DNA from: Deltaproteobacteria bacterium
GTDB taxonomy: Bacteria; Myxococcota; Myxococcia; Myxococcales; SZAS-1
Reading direction: 5' to 3'
NCBI GenBank assembly: GCA_018266075.1
Contig: JAFEBB010000031.1
Span: 22,372-86,371, forward strand
DNA: 64,000 nucleotides
The position numbers and the translations under genes are program-made. Positions within the stretch are counted from its first letter, which is position 1. Every line of letters starts with the position of its first letter. Shown here in pieces: positions 17,556 to 27,604 of the stretch. The notes under the pieces are model-generated. The model saw only the letters and a list, made by a program, of their open reading frames with translations, had not been told where the DNA came from and did not search any database.

Positions 17556-19196
17556 ATGCCCGCAAGTGGCGCCCAGCTCGTGGCCCGGATGCTCAAGGCC
17601 GAAAACGTGAAGCACATCTTCACGCTCTCGGGTTTGCACGTGGCGCCCATCTACGCCGCGTGCGTGGAGGAGGGCATCCACATCATCGACACGCGCCACG
17701 AGCAGGCCGCAGGTCACGCCGCCGATGCGTACGCCCGACTGACGCGCGGCGTGGGCGTGGCCGTGGTCACCGCGGGCCCGGGCGTGACGGACGCGCTCAC
17801 GGCCGTCGCGAACGCAAACGCGGCCAGCGTGCCCATGATCCTCCTCGGCGGCGCGGCGCCCATCTTCAACCAGTCGCGCGGCAGCTTGCAGGAGATGGAG
17901 CAGGTGGATCTGTTCCACCGGATCACCAAGTGGAGCGACCGCGTCCCCACGCCGGATCTGGTGCCCAGCTATTTTGCGAAGGCCTTCCGCGTGGCGCTCT
18001 CGGGTCGGCCCGGTCCGGTGTTCCTCGAGCTCGCCTGGGACGTGCTCTCCAACGGCGCCGAGAACGACACCCTGCCCACCCACTACCGCAGCAAGGCGGG
18101 CGTCGCGCCGGATCCGGCGTGGGTGGCCAAGGCAGCCAAGCTGCTGGATGGCGCCGAGCGCCCCGCGATGATCGCCGGCTCGAGCGTGTGGTGGGACGAC
18201 GCGCCCGAGGTGCTGCGCCGCTTCGCCGAGCGCACCGGCGTGCCCGTGTACCTGAACGGCGCGGGCCGCGGCTGCTTGCCGAACGCGCACCCGCACTTCT
18301 TCCAGCACACGCGCAAGGACGCGCTCTCCAACGCCGACGTGGTGCTGGTGGTGGGCACGCCCTTCGACTTCCGCCTCAATTACGGCGCCGAGCCCACGTT
18401 CAGCGCGAGCAGCAAGATCATCCAGGTGGACATCGATCCCACGGAGATCGGCCGCAACCGCGCGGTCGAGGTCGGCCTCTGCGCGGATACCCGTAGCGCG
18501 CTCACCGCGCTGGAGGCCGCGTGCGCCAAGAAGGACCGCAGCGCGCACCTGGCCGCGCTTCGCGAGAGTGAAACAAAAAAGTTACATCGCCAGCGCGAGT
18601 ACGAGAAGAGCGACCAGGTGCCGGTGCACCACTTCCGGCTCGCGCGCGACATGAGCGACGTGGCCAACGCGAGCGGCGATCCCATGTGGATCGCCGACGG
18701 CGGCAACTGGGTGGCCATCGCGGCCAAGGTCATCGAGCTGCACAAGCCCGGCCGCTGGCTGGATCCCGGGCCGCTGGGCTGTCTCGGCGTGGGCGCGCCG
18801 TTCGCGCTCGCGGCCAAGTCGCTCTATCCGGATCGCAAGATCTGGGTGATCCAGGGCGACGGCAGCTTCGGCCTCAACGGCTTCGACTTCGAGACCGCGC
18901 TGCGCTTCAAGCTCCCCATGATCGCGGTGGTGGGCAACGACGCCGCCTGGGGCCAGATCCGCCTCCCTCAAGTGCAGATGTTCGGCGAGGACAAGAGCCC
19001 CGGCACGCTGCTCGCGCCCACGCGCTACGACGAGATCGTGAAGGCCATGGGCGGCCACGGCGAGCTGGTCACGGATCCGAAGCAGATCCGGCCGGCGCTG
19101 GAGCGCGCGGTGGCCAGCAACACCGTGGCGTGTGTGAACGTGATGCTCGATCCCAACGCGCCCGCGGCGAGCGGCGCCCAAGGCTACGCGGTCTAG
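17556..19196 (+). CDS. Thiamine-diphosphate-dependent enzyme of the acetolactate synthase family
   Basis: A 546-residue enzyme with three domains: the N-terminal pyrimidine-binding domain with the catalytic Glu49 (DTRHEQAAGHAADAYAR), a central Rossmann-like domain, and a C-terminal domain with the ThDP motif GDGSFGLNG ending in VVGND. An AGGAG ribosome site stands five bases before the ATG at 17556. It could be an acetolactate synthase-like, oxalyl-CoA decarboxylase-like or benzoylformate decarboxylase-like enzyme; the small regulatory subunit of true acetolactate synthase is absent nearby. An isochorismatase-like hydrolase follows after three bases, suggesting a joint catabolic step. The word AAAC-N6-GTTA at 18571 uses a run of AAA/AAG/TTA codons. 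Confidence 0.85.
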   Translation: MPASGAQLVARMLKAENVKHIFTLSGLHVAPIYAACVEEGIHIIDTRHEQAAGHAADAYARLTRGVGVAVVTAGPGVTDALTAVANANAASVPMILLGGAAPIFNQSRGSLQEMEQVDLFHRITKWSDRVPTPDLVPSYFAKAFRVALSGRPGPVFLELAWDVLSNGAENDTLPTHYRSKAGVAPDPAWVAKAAKLLDGAERPAMIAGSSVWWDDAPEVLRRFAERTGVPVYLNGAGRGCLPNAHPHFFQHTRKDALSNADVVLVVGTPFDFRLNYGAEPTFSASSKIIQVDIDPTEIGRNRAVEVGLCADTRSALTALEAACAKKDRSAHLAALRESETKKLHRQREYEKSDQVPVHHFRLARDMSDVANASGDPMWIADGGNWVAIAAKVIELHKPGRWLDPGPLGCLGVGAPFALAAKSLYPDRKIWVIQGDGSFGLNGFDFETALRFKLPMIAVVGNDAAWGQIRLPQVQMFGEDKSPGTLLAPTRYDEIVKAMGGHGELVTDPKQIRPALERAVASNTVACVNVMLDPNAPAASGAQGYAV

Positions 19197-19199
19197 ACC

Positions 19200-19748
19200 A
19201 TGCACCTGCACCGACTTCGTCGCGACGACGCCCAGCTCCTGGTCGTCGACATCCAGGAGAAGCTCTGCGCCGCCATGCCGCCCGATGGCCTGGCGCGAAT
19301 GATCGCGCGCACCCAGGCGCTCATCGAGGGCGCCAAGGTGCTCGGGCTCCCAATCCGGCTCACGGAGCAGTATCCGAAGGGGCTCGGGCGCACGCTGCCC
19401 GCGCTCACGGAGAAGCTGTTCGGGGTGACGCCCGTGGAGAAGGTAGAGTTCACCGCGTGCGTGCCGGGCATCACCGGCGAGCTGGGGAACCGACGCGTGG
19501 TCGTCGTGGCCGGCATGGAGACGCACATCTGCGTGTACCAGACCGTGCGCGACCTGGCCGAGCGCGGCTTCACGCCCGTGCTCTGCGCCGACGCCGTGCT
19601 CTCGCGGAACGCGCGCGACCTCGAGATCGGCCTGGAGCTCTGCAAGCACGCGGGCGCGCTGGTGACCACCGTGGAGTCCGCGCTCTTCGACATGCTCGGC
19701 AAGGCAGGAACGCCTGAGTTCAAGGCCATCTCCGCCGCCGTGAAGTGA
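19200..19748 (+). CDS. Isochorismatase-like cysteine hydrolase
   Basis: A 182-residue hydrolase with the family triad: Asp17 in LLVVDIQEK, Lys in PVEKVEFTAC, and Cys in METHICVYQTV. Members hydrolyse isochorismate, nicotinamide or small amides; the short loop structure here is closest to the ISOC1/YcaC-like branch whose substrates are mostly unknown. It lies three bases after the ThDP enzyme gene and should be co-translated with it. Confidence 0.85.
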   Translation: MHLHRLRRDDAQLLVVDIQEKLCAAMPPDGLARMIARTQALIEGAKVLGLPIRLTEQYPKGLGRTLPALTEKLFGVTPVEKVEFTACVPGITGELGNRRVVVVAGMETHICVYQTVRDLAERGFTPVLCADAVLSRNARDLEIGLELCKHAGALVTTVESALFDMLGKAGTPEFKAISAAVK

Positions 19749-19801
19749 GTGACCCACATCGGGGACTGTGCGAGCGCCGCGCACTCTTCTAGGCTTCGGG
19801 G

Positions 19802-22420
19802 ATGTCCCGAACGAACTTGTTCTTCCGCGCCGCGTGTGCGCTGTCGCTCACCCTGGCCCTGAGCTGCGGTCGCGCGCCTGAGCCCGAGGCGTCGCGCCCC
19901 GTGCGCAGCACCAGCGCGCTGGCCATCACCGGCCTGTTCGCGACGGGCGTGAACGCCGCCGGCGCCTCCCTCAACAACGGCAACACGGATCCGCACTACA
20001 CGCTCTCCAGCAACGACGCGGCCAACCCGGGCCCCAACGCCATTGTCATCAAGCCCGTGCCAGGCGGCTCCGGCTGGGCGGCGGACACGGCGGCGTCGAA
20101 CTGGATCGGCACGCACACCGATGCCCGGGGCGGCAACGGCAAGATCTTCACCTACACCACCACGTTCTCGCTGCCAGCGTCGATGAGTCCCTCGACGGCC
20201 AACATCACCGGCACCTGGGCCTGCGACGACACCTGCACCATCTCGCTCAACGGCACCAACATCGCGACCGTGACCAGCGCCACCTGGACGACGCTGAGCG
20301 CGTTCACCATCCCCGAGGGCAGCCCTTTCGTCGCCGGGTCGAACACGCTCGCGTTCGTGGTCAACAACAGCGGCGGCGGCATCACCGGCCTGCAGGTGGC
20401 GACAATCTCCGGCAGCGACCAGTGCAGCGTGGACAGCCAGTGCGCCACGAGCCAGTTCTGCAACACCGCTACGAACGCCTGCGTGACCAAGCTCTCCAAC
20501 GGAACGTCGGTCCCGACGATCAGCGGCCACAACCCCGCGCTCACCGGCACCTGCACCACGGCGGTGGGCACCGCGGTCTGCGCGAGCGGCGTCTGCGACA
20601 CGGGCGACAACAAGTGCGGCTATGCCAACTCCGACGGCCCGTGCACCACGGGCACTGCGAGCGTGTGCCGCTCGGGCGCGTGCAGCAGCAACGGCACCTG
20701 CGAGCCCGCCGGCGGCTGCAACGTGGACGCCGACTGCACCGCCGGCAACTGGTGCAACGAGGCGACACACGCCTGCACCGCCCAGCTTTCCAACGGCACG
20801 CCCATCCCCAGCGACCCCGGCCACAGCCCCACGCTCAACGGCACCTGCACCGCGGCCGCGGGCACGTTGGTGTGCGCGAGCGGCGTCTGCGACACCTCGA
20901 ACAACGAGTGCGGCGTCGCCAATGGCAACGGCCCGTGCGTCACGGGCAGCGTCTGCCAGTCGGGCGCCTGCAGCACCAACGGGACCTGCGAGCCCGCGGG
21001 CGGCTGCAACGTGGACGCGGACTGCTCGAGCGGAAACTGGTGCGACGAGTCCACGCACACCTGCATCGCGCAGCTCCCGAACGGCTCGCCCATCCCGAGC
21101 GACCCGGGCCACTCGCCGACGCTCAACGGCACCTGCAGCCCGGCCGCGGGCGCGCTGGTTTGCGCGAGCGGCGTCTGCGACTCGACCAACAACGCGTGCG
21201 GCTTCGCCAATGGCGGAGGTCCGTGCGCGACGGGCAGCGTCTGCCAGTCGGGCGCCTGCAGCACCAACGGGACCTGCGAGCCTTCCGGCGGCTGCAACGT
21301 CGACGCGGATTGCACGGGCGGTCAGTGGTGCAACGAATCGACGCACACCTGCACCGCGCAGCTCCCGAACGGCACGCCCATCCCGACCGACGGCTCGCAC
21401 GTGACCGGCACCTGCACGCCAGCCTCGGGCGCGCTGGTGTGCACCAGCGGCGTCTGCGACACGACCGATAACGCGTGCGGTCTCGCGGATGGCGACGGCC
21501 CGTGCACCACGGGCAGCGTGTGTCGCTCGGGCGCGTGCAGCGTGAGCGGCACCTGCGAGCCCGCCAGCGGCTGCAACGCGGACGGCGATTGCTCGAGCGG
21601 CAACTGGTGCAACGAGTCGACGCACCGCTGCACGCCCACGCTCGCCGACGGCACCGCCGTGCCCACCGACGGCTCCCACTCGAACCCCACCCTGGACGGC
21701 ACCTGCACCACGGCCGCGGGCGCGCTGGTGTGCACGAGCGGCGTCTGCGACACGGCCGACAACGCCTGCGGCTACGCCAACGGCGACGGCCCCTGCGATG
21801 CGACCAGCGGCCCGAACGTCTGCCGCTCGGGCGCCTGCAGCAGCAACGGCACCTGCGAGCCCTCCGGCGGCTGCAACGTCGACGCGGACTGCACCAACCC
21901 CGCCACGCCCACCTGCGACACCTCGACCCACACCTGCACCCTGGTCGTGACCACGACGACCACCACCTCGTCGACCGCGTCGAGCAGCGGATCCGGATCC
22001 GGCAGCGGCTCGACCACCACCTCGTCCTCGGGATCGGGCTCGTCGTCCTCGGCGAGCGGTTCTGGCTCGGGCAGCGGCTCGTCCTCGACCACGACCGCCA
22101 CCTCGAGCAGCTCCAGCTCCGGCTCGAGCGGCACCTCGGCGACGTCCTCGTCGTCGTCTTCGGGCAGCAGCCACGGCGCCTCGAGCGGCTCGGGCGGCAG
22201 CGCGGGCGCCACCAGCACCGGCTCGAGCGGCTCCAACGGCGGCAGCGCCGGCGCGACGGGCGGGTCGGGTGCGGCCGGCGGCAGCAACGGCGGCGGCGGC
22301 CTCGCGGCGGGCGGCGGCTGCAACTGCGGCACCGGCCTGCCTGCGGATCCGTTGTCGCTCGGCAGCTTGCTCGTGGGCCTGATGGCGCTCGGCCGCCGGA
22401 CGCTGCGCCGTCGCCGCTAG
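19802..22420 (+). CDS. Repetitive Cys-rich lipoprotein with MYXO-CTERM-like tail
   Basis: An 872-residue exported protein. The N-terminal signal ends in a lipobox (LALSC, Cys25). Residues 45-200 form a beta-rich domain with a single disulfide pair (ACDDTC). From about 205 to 720 a unit of roughly 80-90 residues is repeated about six times, each with motifs of the type GCNVDADC, NWCNEST, CASGVCD and VCQSGACS. A Ser/Gly/Thr stalk follows (720-835). The end (GCNC, a hydrophobic stretch, then RRTLRRRR) has the Cys-helix-Arg order of MYXO-CTERM sorting signals. Function unknown; surface display is likely. The repeats are strongly conserved at DNA level and could recombine. Confidence 0.75.
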   Translation: MSRTNLFFRAACALSLTLALSCGRAPEPEASRPVRSTSALAITGLFATGVNAAGASLNNGNTDPHYTLSSNDAANPGPNAIVIKPVPGGSGWAADTAASNWIGTHTDARGGNGKIFTYTTTFSLPASMSPSTANITGTWACDDTCTISLNGTNIATVTSATWTTLSAFTIPEGSPFVAGSNTLAFVVNNSGGGITGLQVATISGSDQCSVDSQCATSQFCNTATNACVTKLSNGTSVPTISGHNPALTGTCTTAVGTAVCASGVCDTGDNKCGYANSDGPCTTGTASVCRSGACSSNGTCEPAGGCNVDADCTAGNWCNEATHACTAQLSNGTPIPSDPGHSPTLNGTCTAAAGTLVCASGVCDTSNNECGVANGNGPCVTGSVCQSGACSTNGTCEPAGGCNVDADCSSGNWCDESTHTCIAQLPNGSPIPSDPGHSPTLNGTCSPAAGALVCASGVCDSTNNACGFANGGGPCATGSVCQSGACSTNGTCEPSGGCNVDADCTGGQWCNESTHTCTAQLPNGTPIPTDGSHVTGTCTPASGALVCTSGVCDTTDNACGLADGDGPCTTGSVCRSGACSVSGTCEPASGCNADGDCSSGNWCNESTHRCTPTLADGTAVPTDGSHSNPTLDGTCTTAAGALVCTSGVCDTADNACGYANGDGPCDATSGPNVCRSGACSSNGTCEPSGGCNVDADCTNPATPTCDTSTHTCTLVVTTTTTTSSTASSSGSGSGSGSTTTSSSGSGSSSSASGSGSGSGSSSTTTATSSSSSSGSSGTSATSSSSSSGSSHGASSGSGGSAGATSTGSSGSNGGSAGATGGSGAAGGSNGGGGLAAGGGCNCGTGLPADPLSLGSLLVGLMALGRRTLRRRR

Positions 22421-22522
22421 CGAAGATTGCCGAGGATCGCTCGGGGGTTCGCGGTGCGTCTTTCGCGCCCGGGGCGATCCGTGCCAACGTCGGAAGCGGG
22501 AAAAACGGGGCCGGTGAGCGAG

Positions 22523-23146
22523 ATGGTCGGGTTGGTGATGCTAGCGGTCTTGGCCGGGGCGCCAGACGCCGACGGCTGGACCATGGTCGTCGACTCCGAC
22601 GTGAAGGTCTTCACCCGCAGCCAGCCCGGCGCGCGCGTGCACGAGATCAAGGCCGACGCGGTCCTCCAGGTCACGCCCAAGGAGTTCCGCGAGGTGCTCG
22701 TCGACACCGAGTTCACCCGCAAGGCCAAGTGGATCGGCGAGTACCGCACCGTCGACCACCCCAGCGCGAACGTGTGGATCCGCTACACCCGCCTGGATCT
22801 GCCGATCGTCGACGACCGCGACTACTTCATCGAGATCCACCGCGACTCCGACCTCGCCGAGGACGGAACGGGCACCTTCCACTCGAGCTGGAAGCCCTGG
22901 GGCCTGAACCTTCCGGCGCGCAAGGGCGTGGTCCGGGTGACCACCAACAGCGGCTACTGGGACGTGAAGACCGCGCCCGACGGCGTGCACGCGCAGGTCG
23001 AGTACTACCTGATGTTCGATCCCGGCGGCATCGTGCCCGGCTGGGCCGCCGACCAGGGCAACAAGCGCATCCTCCCCGACGTGCTGCACGGCGTGGAGAA
23101 GGAAGCCCTCAAGCGCCGCGAAGAGAAGGCCAGTGCGCAGAAGTAG
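22523..23146 (+). CDS. START-domain lipid-binding protein, exported
   Basis: A 207-residue protein counted from the ATG at 22523, which starts a short signal peptide (MVGLVMLAVLAGAPDADG). Frames further upstream lack a plausible signal. The rest matches START-domain proteins: WTMVVDSDVKVFTRS, TPKEFREVLVDTEF, RDYFIEIHR and a long C-terminal helix. START domains bind lipids or hydrophobic ligands in a deep pocket; in bacteria the periplasmic versions are poorly studied. The gene converges with the MoxR ATPase gene, three bases apart. Confidence 0.8.
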   Translation: MVGLVMLAVLAGAPDADGWTMVVDSDVKVFTRSQPGARVHEIKADAVLQVTPKEFREVLVDTEFTRKAKWIGEYRTVDHPSANVWIRYTRLDLPIVDDRDYFIEIHRDSDLAEDGTGTFHSSWKPWGLNLPARKGVVRVTTNSGYWDVKTAPDGVHAQVEYYLMFDPGGIVPGWAADQGNKRILPDVLHGVEKEALKRREEKASAQK

Positions 23147-23149
23147 CGA

Positions 23150-24076
<927 letters not shown>

Positions 24077-24097
24077 GGGCGCCAATCTAGCCCAATC

Positions 24098-24221
24098 TGA
24101 AAGGACGCGAGCGGCCGTCGCCCGCGGGGCGCCGGCAGGCTCGGGTGCCAGGCCTTCCCTGAAACGCGAAGCAGATGCAGGTGCTTGGGGAACGGTCACG
24201 GTGATCGGTGTGCGGTGATCG
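24098..24221 (-). repeat. Left arm of a diverged inverted repeat, ending in a 7-bp tandem repeat tract
   Basis: Read on the minus strand, this arm matches 24618-24755 on the plus strand. The best part is about 40 bases long, centred on a shared GCATCTGC block with GTTCCC before it; a second block (GCGACGGCCG followed by TCGC) agrees at the other end. A run of 7-base units (GGTCACG, GTGATCG, GTGTGCG, GTGATCG) lies at 24194-24221. The stretch 24222-24384 holds no other recognisable feature. Confidence 0.6.
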
Positions 24222-24384
24222 GGGATTCCGCGACCTTGCACTTGCCCCGCGACAGCCGCGTCAGGGGTGGTGCGAGCCGGTCGTCGAAGGATTCGGTTTA
24301 AGTGCCCGAGACGACGTCACCGCAATGTCGCGGTGTCACACGGCACCGGGCGTGCATACGTAGAGAGCAACCGAGGGTAGCGTC

Positions 24385-24597
24385 GTGGCGAAGCGAGCGA
24401 TGGCAGCGTGGAAGGTGGCGGCGATGGTGCTGCTGGTGATCGTGCCGGGCGGCAGCCTGGTGCTCCTGGCGGCGGCGATCTTCCAGGCCTGGAAGCACCG
24501 CTCGGGTCCGTTCGCCTGGTTCGACAAGAAGCTCTCGCGCTCGGCAGCGTCGGATGCAAATTCGGCGCTGCTCCAGCTTGCGCCGCACCGGGCCTAA
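24385..24597 (+). CDS. Small membrane protein lying between inverted repeats
   Basis: A 70-residue protein starting at GTG 24385 with a GAGGG ribosome site about nine bases upstream (an ATG five codons later is the alternative). It has one long hydrophobic helix (VAAMVLLVIVPGGSLVLLAAAIF) and a basic, soluble tail (QAWKHRSGPFAWFDKKL). I recognise no family. It sits alone between two copies of a diverged inverted repeat, so it may be cargo of a small mobile element or simply an intergenic small gene. Confidence 0.5.
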   Translation: MAKRAMAAWKVAAMVLLVIVPGGSLVLLAAAIFQAWKHRSGPFAWFDKKLSRSAASDANSALLQLAPHRA

Positions 24598-24617
24598 GAG
24601 CTCGCGCTCACCCGCGC

Positions 24618-24755
24618 CGGTTCACGGTTCACCAGTCACGATCACTGTTCCCAAAGCACTTGCATCTGCCGAGTGCAGGGGCGGAAACGCGCGTATCCCC
24701 GCCCGCCGGCGCGCCGGCGCGCGACGGCCGTTCGCCAGGTTCGATCGTGCGTCCG
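24618..24755 (+). repeat. Right arm of the diverged inverted repeat, starting with a 7-bp tandem repeat tract
   Basis: The first 28 bases are 7-base units (CGGTTCA twice, then CCAGTCA and CGATCAC). The following part matches the left arm in inverted orientation (GTTCCC, AAGCAC, GCATCTGC, then GCGACGGCCG near the end). Identity by eye is about 70% over some 110 bases, highest in the first 40. Confidence 0.6.
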
Positions 24756-24762
24756 GCTCTGG

Positions 24763-26145
24763 CTACTGAACCTTCTTCATCCGCTCGACGAACTTCGCCG
24801 GCGCTTCGTAGCCCACGAGCTTGGCGTCTTTGACGGGCTCGCCGTTCGAGTCGAGGAACACGACCGTCGGCAGTCCGGGCACGTCGTACTTCTTGTTCAG
24901 CGCGTCGTTCGCGTCGGTGTCGTCGGTCTCATCGACCTTCACCATCACGAACCGCGCGGACTCCTTCTGCACCACGGGATCCGGGTAGGTCTTGGCCTCG
25001 AGCTCTTTGCAGGCGGCGCACCACTCCGCGCCGAAGTCGATGATCATCGGCTTGTGCTGATCGTGCGCGGCCTTCATGCCGACCTCGAGGCTCACGAACT
25101 CCGACTTGTGCGCGGCCTCGCTCGTCCCGGTCGTCGTTCCATTTCCCGCGACCGGCGGCGTGGGCTTGGTGGCCGCGCCGGCCGGGATCGCGAACCGCAC
25201 GAAGAGCCCCAGCACCGCCAGCACCACGCCTGCGCCCTTGAGCGCCTTCTCGGTGCCGTCGCCGTGGAACGAGCGATTCAGCGCGCCGAACAGCACGCCC
25301 ACGCCCACGGCGGCAGCGGCGATGAGCGCGGCCTGCGCCATCGCGTGACCGAAGTTGGCCATGGCCGCGCGCGCCGAGGGGAACGCGTCTTTCAGGTACA
25401 GCATCGCCAACGCGATCAGCGCGATCCCGAAGACGCTCTTGATGCCCTCCATCCAAGGCCCCGAGCGCGGCAGCTGCACGCTGAACGTGGCCAGCACGAA
25501 GAAGAGCGTGCCAATGCCAATCGCGTACACGGTCATCAGCAGCGTGCCCAGCGCATAGTTCGCGGTGCCGCTCACGATGCCGGCGATGAGCGCGGTCACC
25601 GGGCCGCTGCACGGCGCGGCGACCAGGCCGGCCACCAGGCCCATGCTGAACGAGCCGAGCAAGCCGGGGCCGCCGACCTGGTTGAGCCGCTGCTGCAAGC
25701 CCGCCGGCAGGTTCAGCTCGAACACGCCGAACATGGGCATGGCCAATACGACGAAGAGCAGGGCGATGGGCACGATCACGAACGGGTTGGAGAGCAGCGC
25801 GCCCGAGGTCTTGTGGAGGGCGATGAGCGTCACGCCCACGGCGTCGTAGGTGAGGATCATCCCGCCCACGTAGGCCGCGCCGAGCCCCGCGTTCTGCAGC
25901 CGCGAGCCGCCCTTCTTCACGCCCATCACCGAGAGCGTGATCGGGATCAGCGGGTAGACGCACGGCGTGAGCGACGTCCCGATGCCGGAGAGGTAGACGA
26001 ATAAGAGCCCGATCGCGAGCTTGCCGCCGGTGAGCTGTCCGGCGATGTCGAGGTCGAACGCCGGGCCGCTGGGCATGAACTCGGGCAGCAGCCAGACCGC
26101 CAGGAAGGCGAGCCCCGCCAAGATCCCCAAGCGAACCATCTTCAT
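24763..26145 (-). CDS. DsbD-like thiol:disulfide interchange protein (CcdA-type membrane domain plus thioredoxin domain)
   Basis: A 460-residue membrane protein. A single helix opens it; then a CcdA/DsbD-beta domain with the two redox-active Cys motifs TPCVYPLIPIT and APCSGPVTAL in matching helices; and a C-terminal thioredoxin-like domain with WCAACKELE (residues 355-460). The usual DsbD N-terminal alpha domain is missing. It carries electrons from cytosolic thioredoxin to the periplasm, useful for the many Cys-rich exported proteins here or for cytochrome maturation. A GAGGT ribosome site precedes the ATG at 26145. It is divergent from the isc operon. Confidence 0.88.
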   Translation of the reverse strand: MKMVRLGILAGLAFLAVWLLPEFMPSGPAFDLDIAGQLTGGKLAIGLLFVYLSGIGTSLTPCVYPLIPITLSVMGVKKGGSRLQNAGLGAAYVGGMILTYDAVGVTLIALHKTSGALLSNPFVIVPIALLFVVLAMPMFGVFELNLPAGLQQRLNQVGGPGLLGSFSMGLVAGLVAAPCSGPVTALIAGIVSGTANYALGTLLMTVYAIGIGTLFFVLATFSVQLPRSGPWMEGIKSVFGIALIALAMLYLKDAFPSARAAMANFGHAMAQAALIAAAAVGVGVLFGALNRSFHGDGTEKALKGAGVVLAVLGLFVRFAIPAGAATKPTPPVAGNGTTTGTSEAAHKSEFVSLEVGMKAAHDQHKPMIIDFGAEWCAACKELEAKTYPDPVVQKESARFVMVKVDETDDTDANDALNKKYDVPGLPTVVFLDSNGEPVKDAKLVGYEAPAKFVERMKKVQ

Positions 26146-26258
26146 GCGAATACCTCGCGAAGGCCTGCTCAACACCCCCACCCGCCACCCCAATCCGCGG
26201 CAGTTTGCCGGCCTGTCTGGTTGCCTGCAACTGCTGGAAATTGCTCAGCCAGGTTGCC

Positions 26259-26286
26259 TTGACTTTTCGCGTCGCGCCTTGATACT
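26259..26286 (+). promoter_or_regulatory. Likely sigma-70 promoter of the isc operon
   Basis: TTGACT at 26259-26264, 16 bases, then GATACT at 26281-26286. An ATACTTGACT word (26282-26291) overlaps the -10 box and equals one half of the E. coli IscR type 1 consensus, but the other half is poor. The start codon of iscS is 77 bases further on. Confidence 0.5.
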
Positions 26287-26362
26287 TGACTGCAGCGCTC
26301 CGCTTTAGCCTGCAGCGGCGGCGCTGATCGTGTATATCGCCGCCGCGCGTGAGAGGCACCGC

Positions 26363-27580
26363 ATGTTGAAGCTGCCGATTTACATGGACAACCACGCCAC
26401 CACGCCGGTCGACCCGCGCGTGCTCGAGGCGATGTTGCCCTTCTTCCAGAACGACTTCGGCAACGCGGCCTCGCGCAACCACGCCTTTGGCTGGCGTGCC
26501 GAAGAGGCGGTCACGCGCGGGCGCGAGCAGGTGGCGGCGCTGATCGGCGCCGGCTCGCCCAAGGAGATCGTCTTCACCTCGGGCGCCACCGAGAGCGACA
26601 ACCTGGCCATCAAGGGCGCGGCCGAGTTCTACAAAGAGAAGGGCAACCACCTCATCACGCTCAAGACCGAGCACAAGGCGGTCCTCGACAGCTGCAAGCG
26701 CCTCGAGCGCGAGGGCTACGAGGTCACCTACCTCGACGTGAAGAAGGACGGCCTCGTCGACCTCGACGTCCTGCGCGCGGCCATCACGCCCAAGACCATC
26801 CTCGTGTCGATCATGCACGCCAACAACGAGATCGGCGTGCTCCAGCCCATCGCGGAGATCGGCGCCATCTGCCGCGAGAAGGGCGTGCTCTTCCACGTCG
26901 ACGCGGTGCAGTCGCTGGGCAAGGTGCCGTTCGACGTCGAGAGCATGAAGGTGGATCTCGCGTCCATCAGCGCGCACAAGATGTACGGCCCCAAGGGCGT
27001 GGGCGCGCTCTACGTGCGCCGCAAGCCGCGCGTGCGCCTGGCGCCCATCATCGACGGCGGCGGCCACGAGAACGGCATGCGCTCGGGCACGCTCAACGTC
27101 CCCGGCATCGTGGGCCTGGGCAAGGCCGCGGAGCTGGCCAAGGCCGAGATGGCCGAAGAGGGCGCGCGCCTGCTGGCCCTGCGCGAGAAGCTGCGCAAGG
27201 GCATCGAGAAGCGCCTGGACATGACCGTGGTGAACGGCTCGCTGGAGCACCGGCTGCCGGGCAACCTGAACATCTCCTTCGCGTACGTCGAGGGCGAGGC
27301 GCTGATGATGGCGCTCAAGGACGTGGCCGTTTCGAGCGGCTCGGCGTGCACCTCGGCCAGCCTGGAGCCCAGCTACGTGCTGCGCGCGCTGGGCGTGGAA
27401 GAGGATCTGGCGCACAGCTCCATTCGTTTTGGCCTGGGACGCTTCAACACCGAGGAAGAGGTCGATTACGTGCTCGACCTGGTGGAGAAGAAGGTCACCA
27501 AGCTGCGCGAGCTCTCGCCCCTGTACGAGATGGCCAAGGAAGGCATCGACCTGAAGTCGGTGACCTGGGCCGCACATTAA
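26363..27580 (+). CDS. iscS: Cysteine desulfurase
   Basis: A 405-residue PLP enzyme that takes sulfur from cysteine and passes it to IscU. It has the IscS start [14 protein letters not shown], the PLP Lys in [12 protein letters not shown], and the active Cys in [21 protein letters not shown] ribosome site precedes the ATG at 26363. It is the first gene of a six-gene Isc set, without an iscR gene ahead of it. The stop codon is the first part of a TAAC-N6-GTTT word. Confidence 0.95.
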   Translation: MLKLPIYMDNHATTPVDPRVLEAMLPFFQNDFGNAASRNHAFGWRAEEAVTRGREQVAALIGAGSPKEIVFTSGATESDNLAIKGAAEFYKEKGNHLITLKTEHKAVLDSCKRLEREGYEVTYLDVKKDGLVDLDVLRAAITPKTILVSIMHANNEIGVLQPIAEIGAICREKGVLFHVDAVQSLGKVPFDVESMKVDLASISAHKMYGPKGVGALYVRRKPRVRLAPIIDGGGHENGMRSGTLNVPGIVGLGKAAELAKAEMAEEGARLLALREKLRKGIEKRLDMTVVNGSLEHRLPGNLNISFAYVEGEALMMALKDVAVSSGSACTSASLEPSYVLRALGVEEDLAHSSIRFGLGRFNTEEEVDYVLDLVEKKVTKLRELSPLYEMAKEGIDLKSVTWAAH

Positions 27581-27591
27581 CTTTTTGGTTT
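27578..27591. repeat. TAAC-N6-GTTT site covering the iscS stop codon
   Basis: The TAA stop of iscS begins the word; GTTT follows after six bases (CTTTTTGG run). It lies in the 24-base iscS-iscU gap. Member of the dispersed family. Confidence 0.45.
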
Positions 27592-27604
27592 CACGGAGCA
27601 GCAC

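Noticed and set aside
20430..21930. Tandem repeat array inside the Cys-rich gene as a CRISPR or satellite
   Set aside because: The repeats are in frame, about 250 bases long, code for a regular Cys pattern and have no spacer structure.
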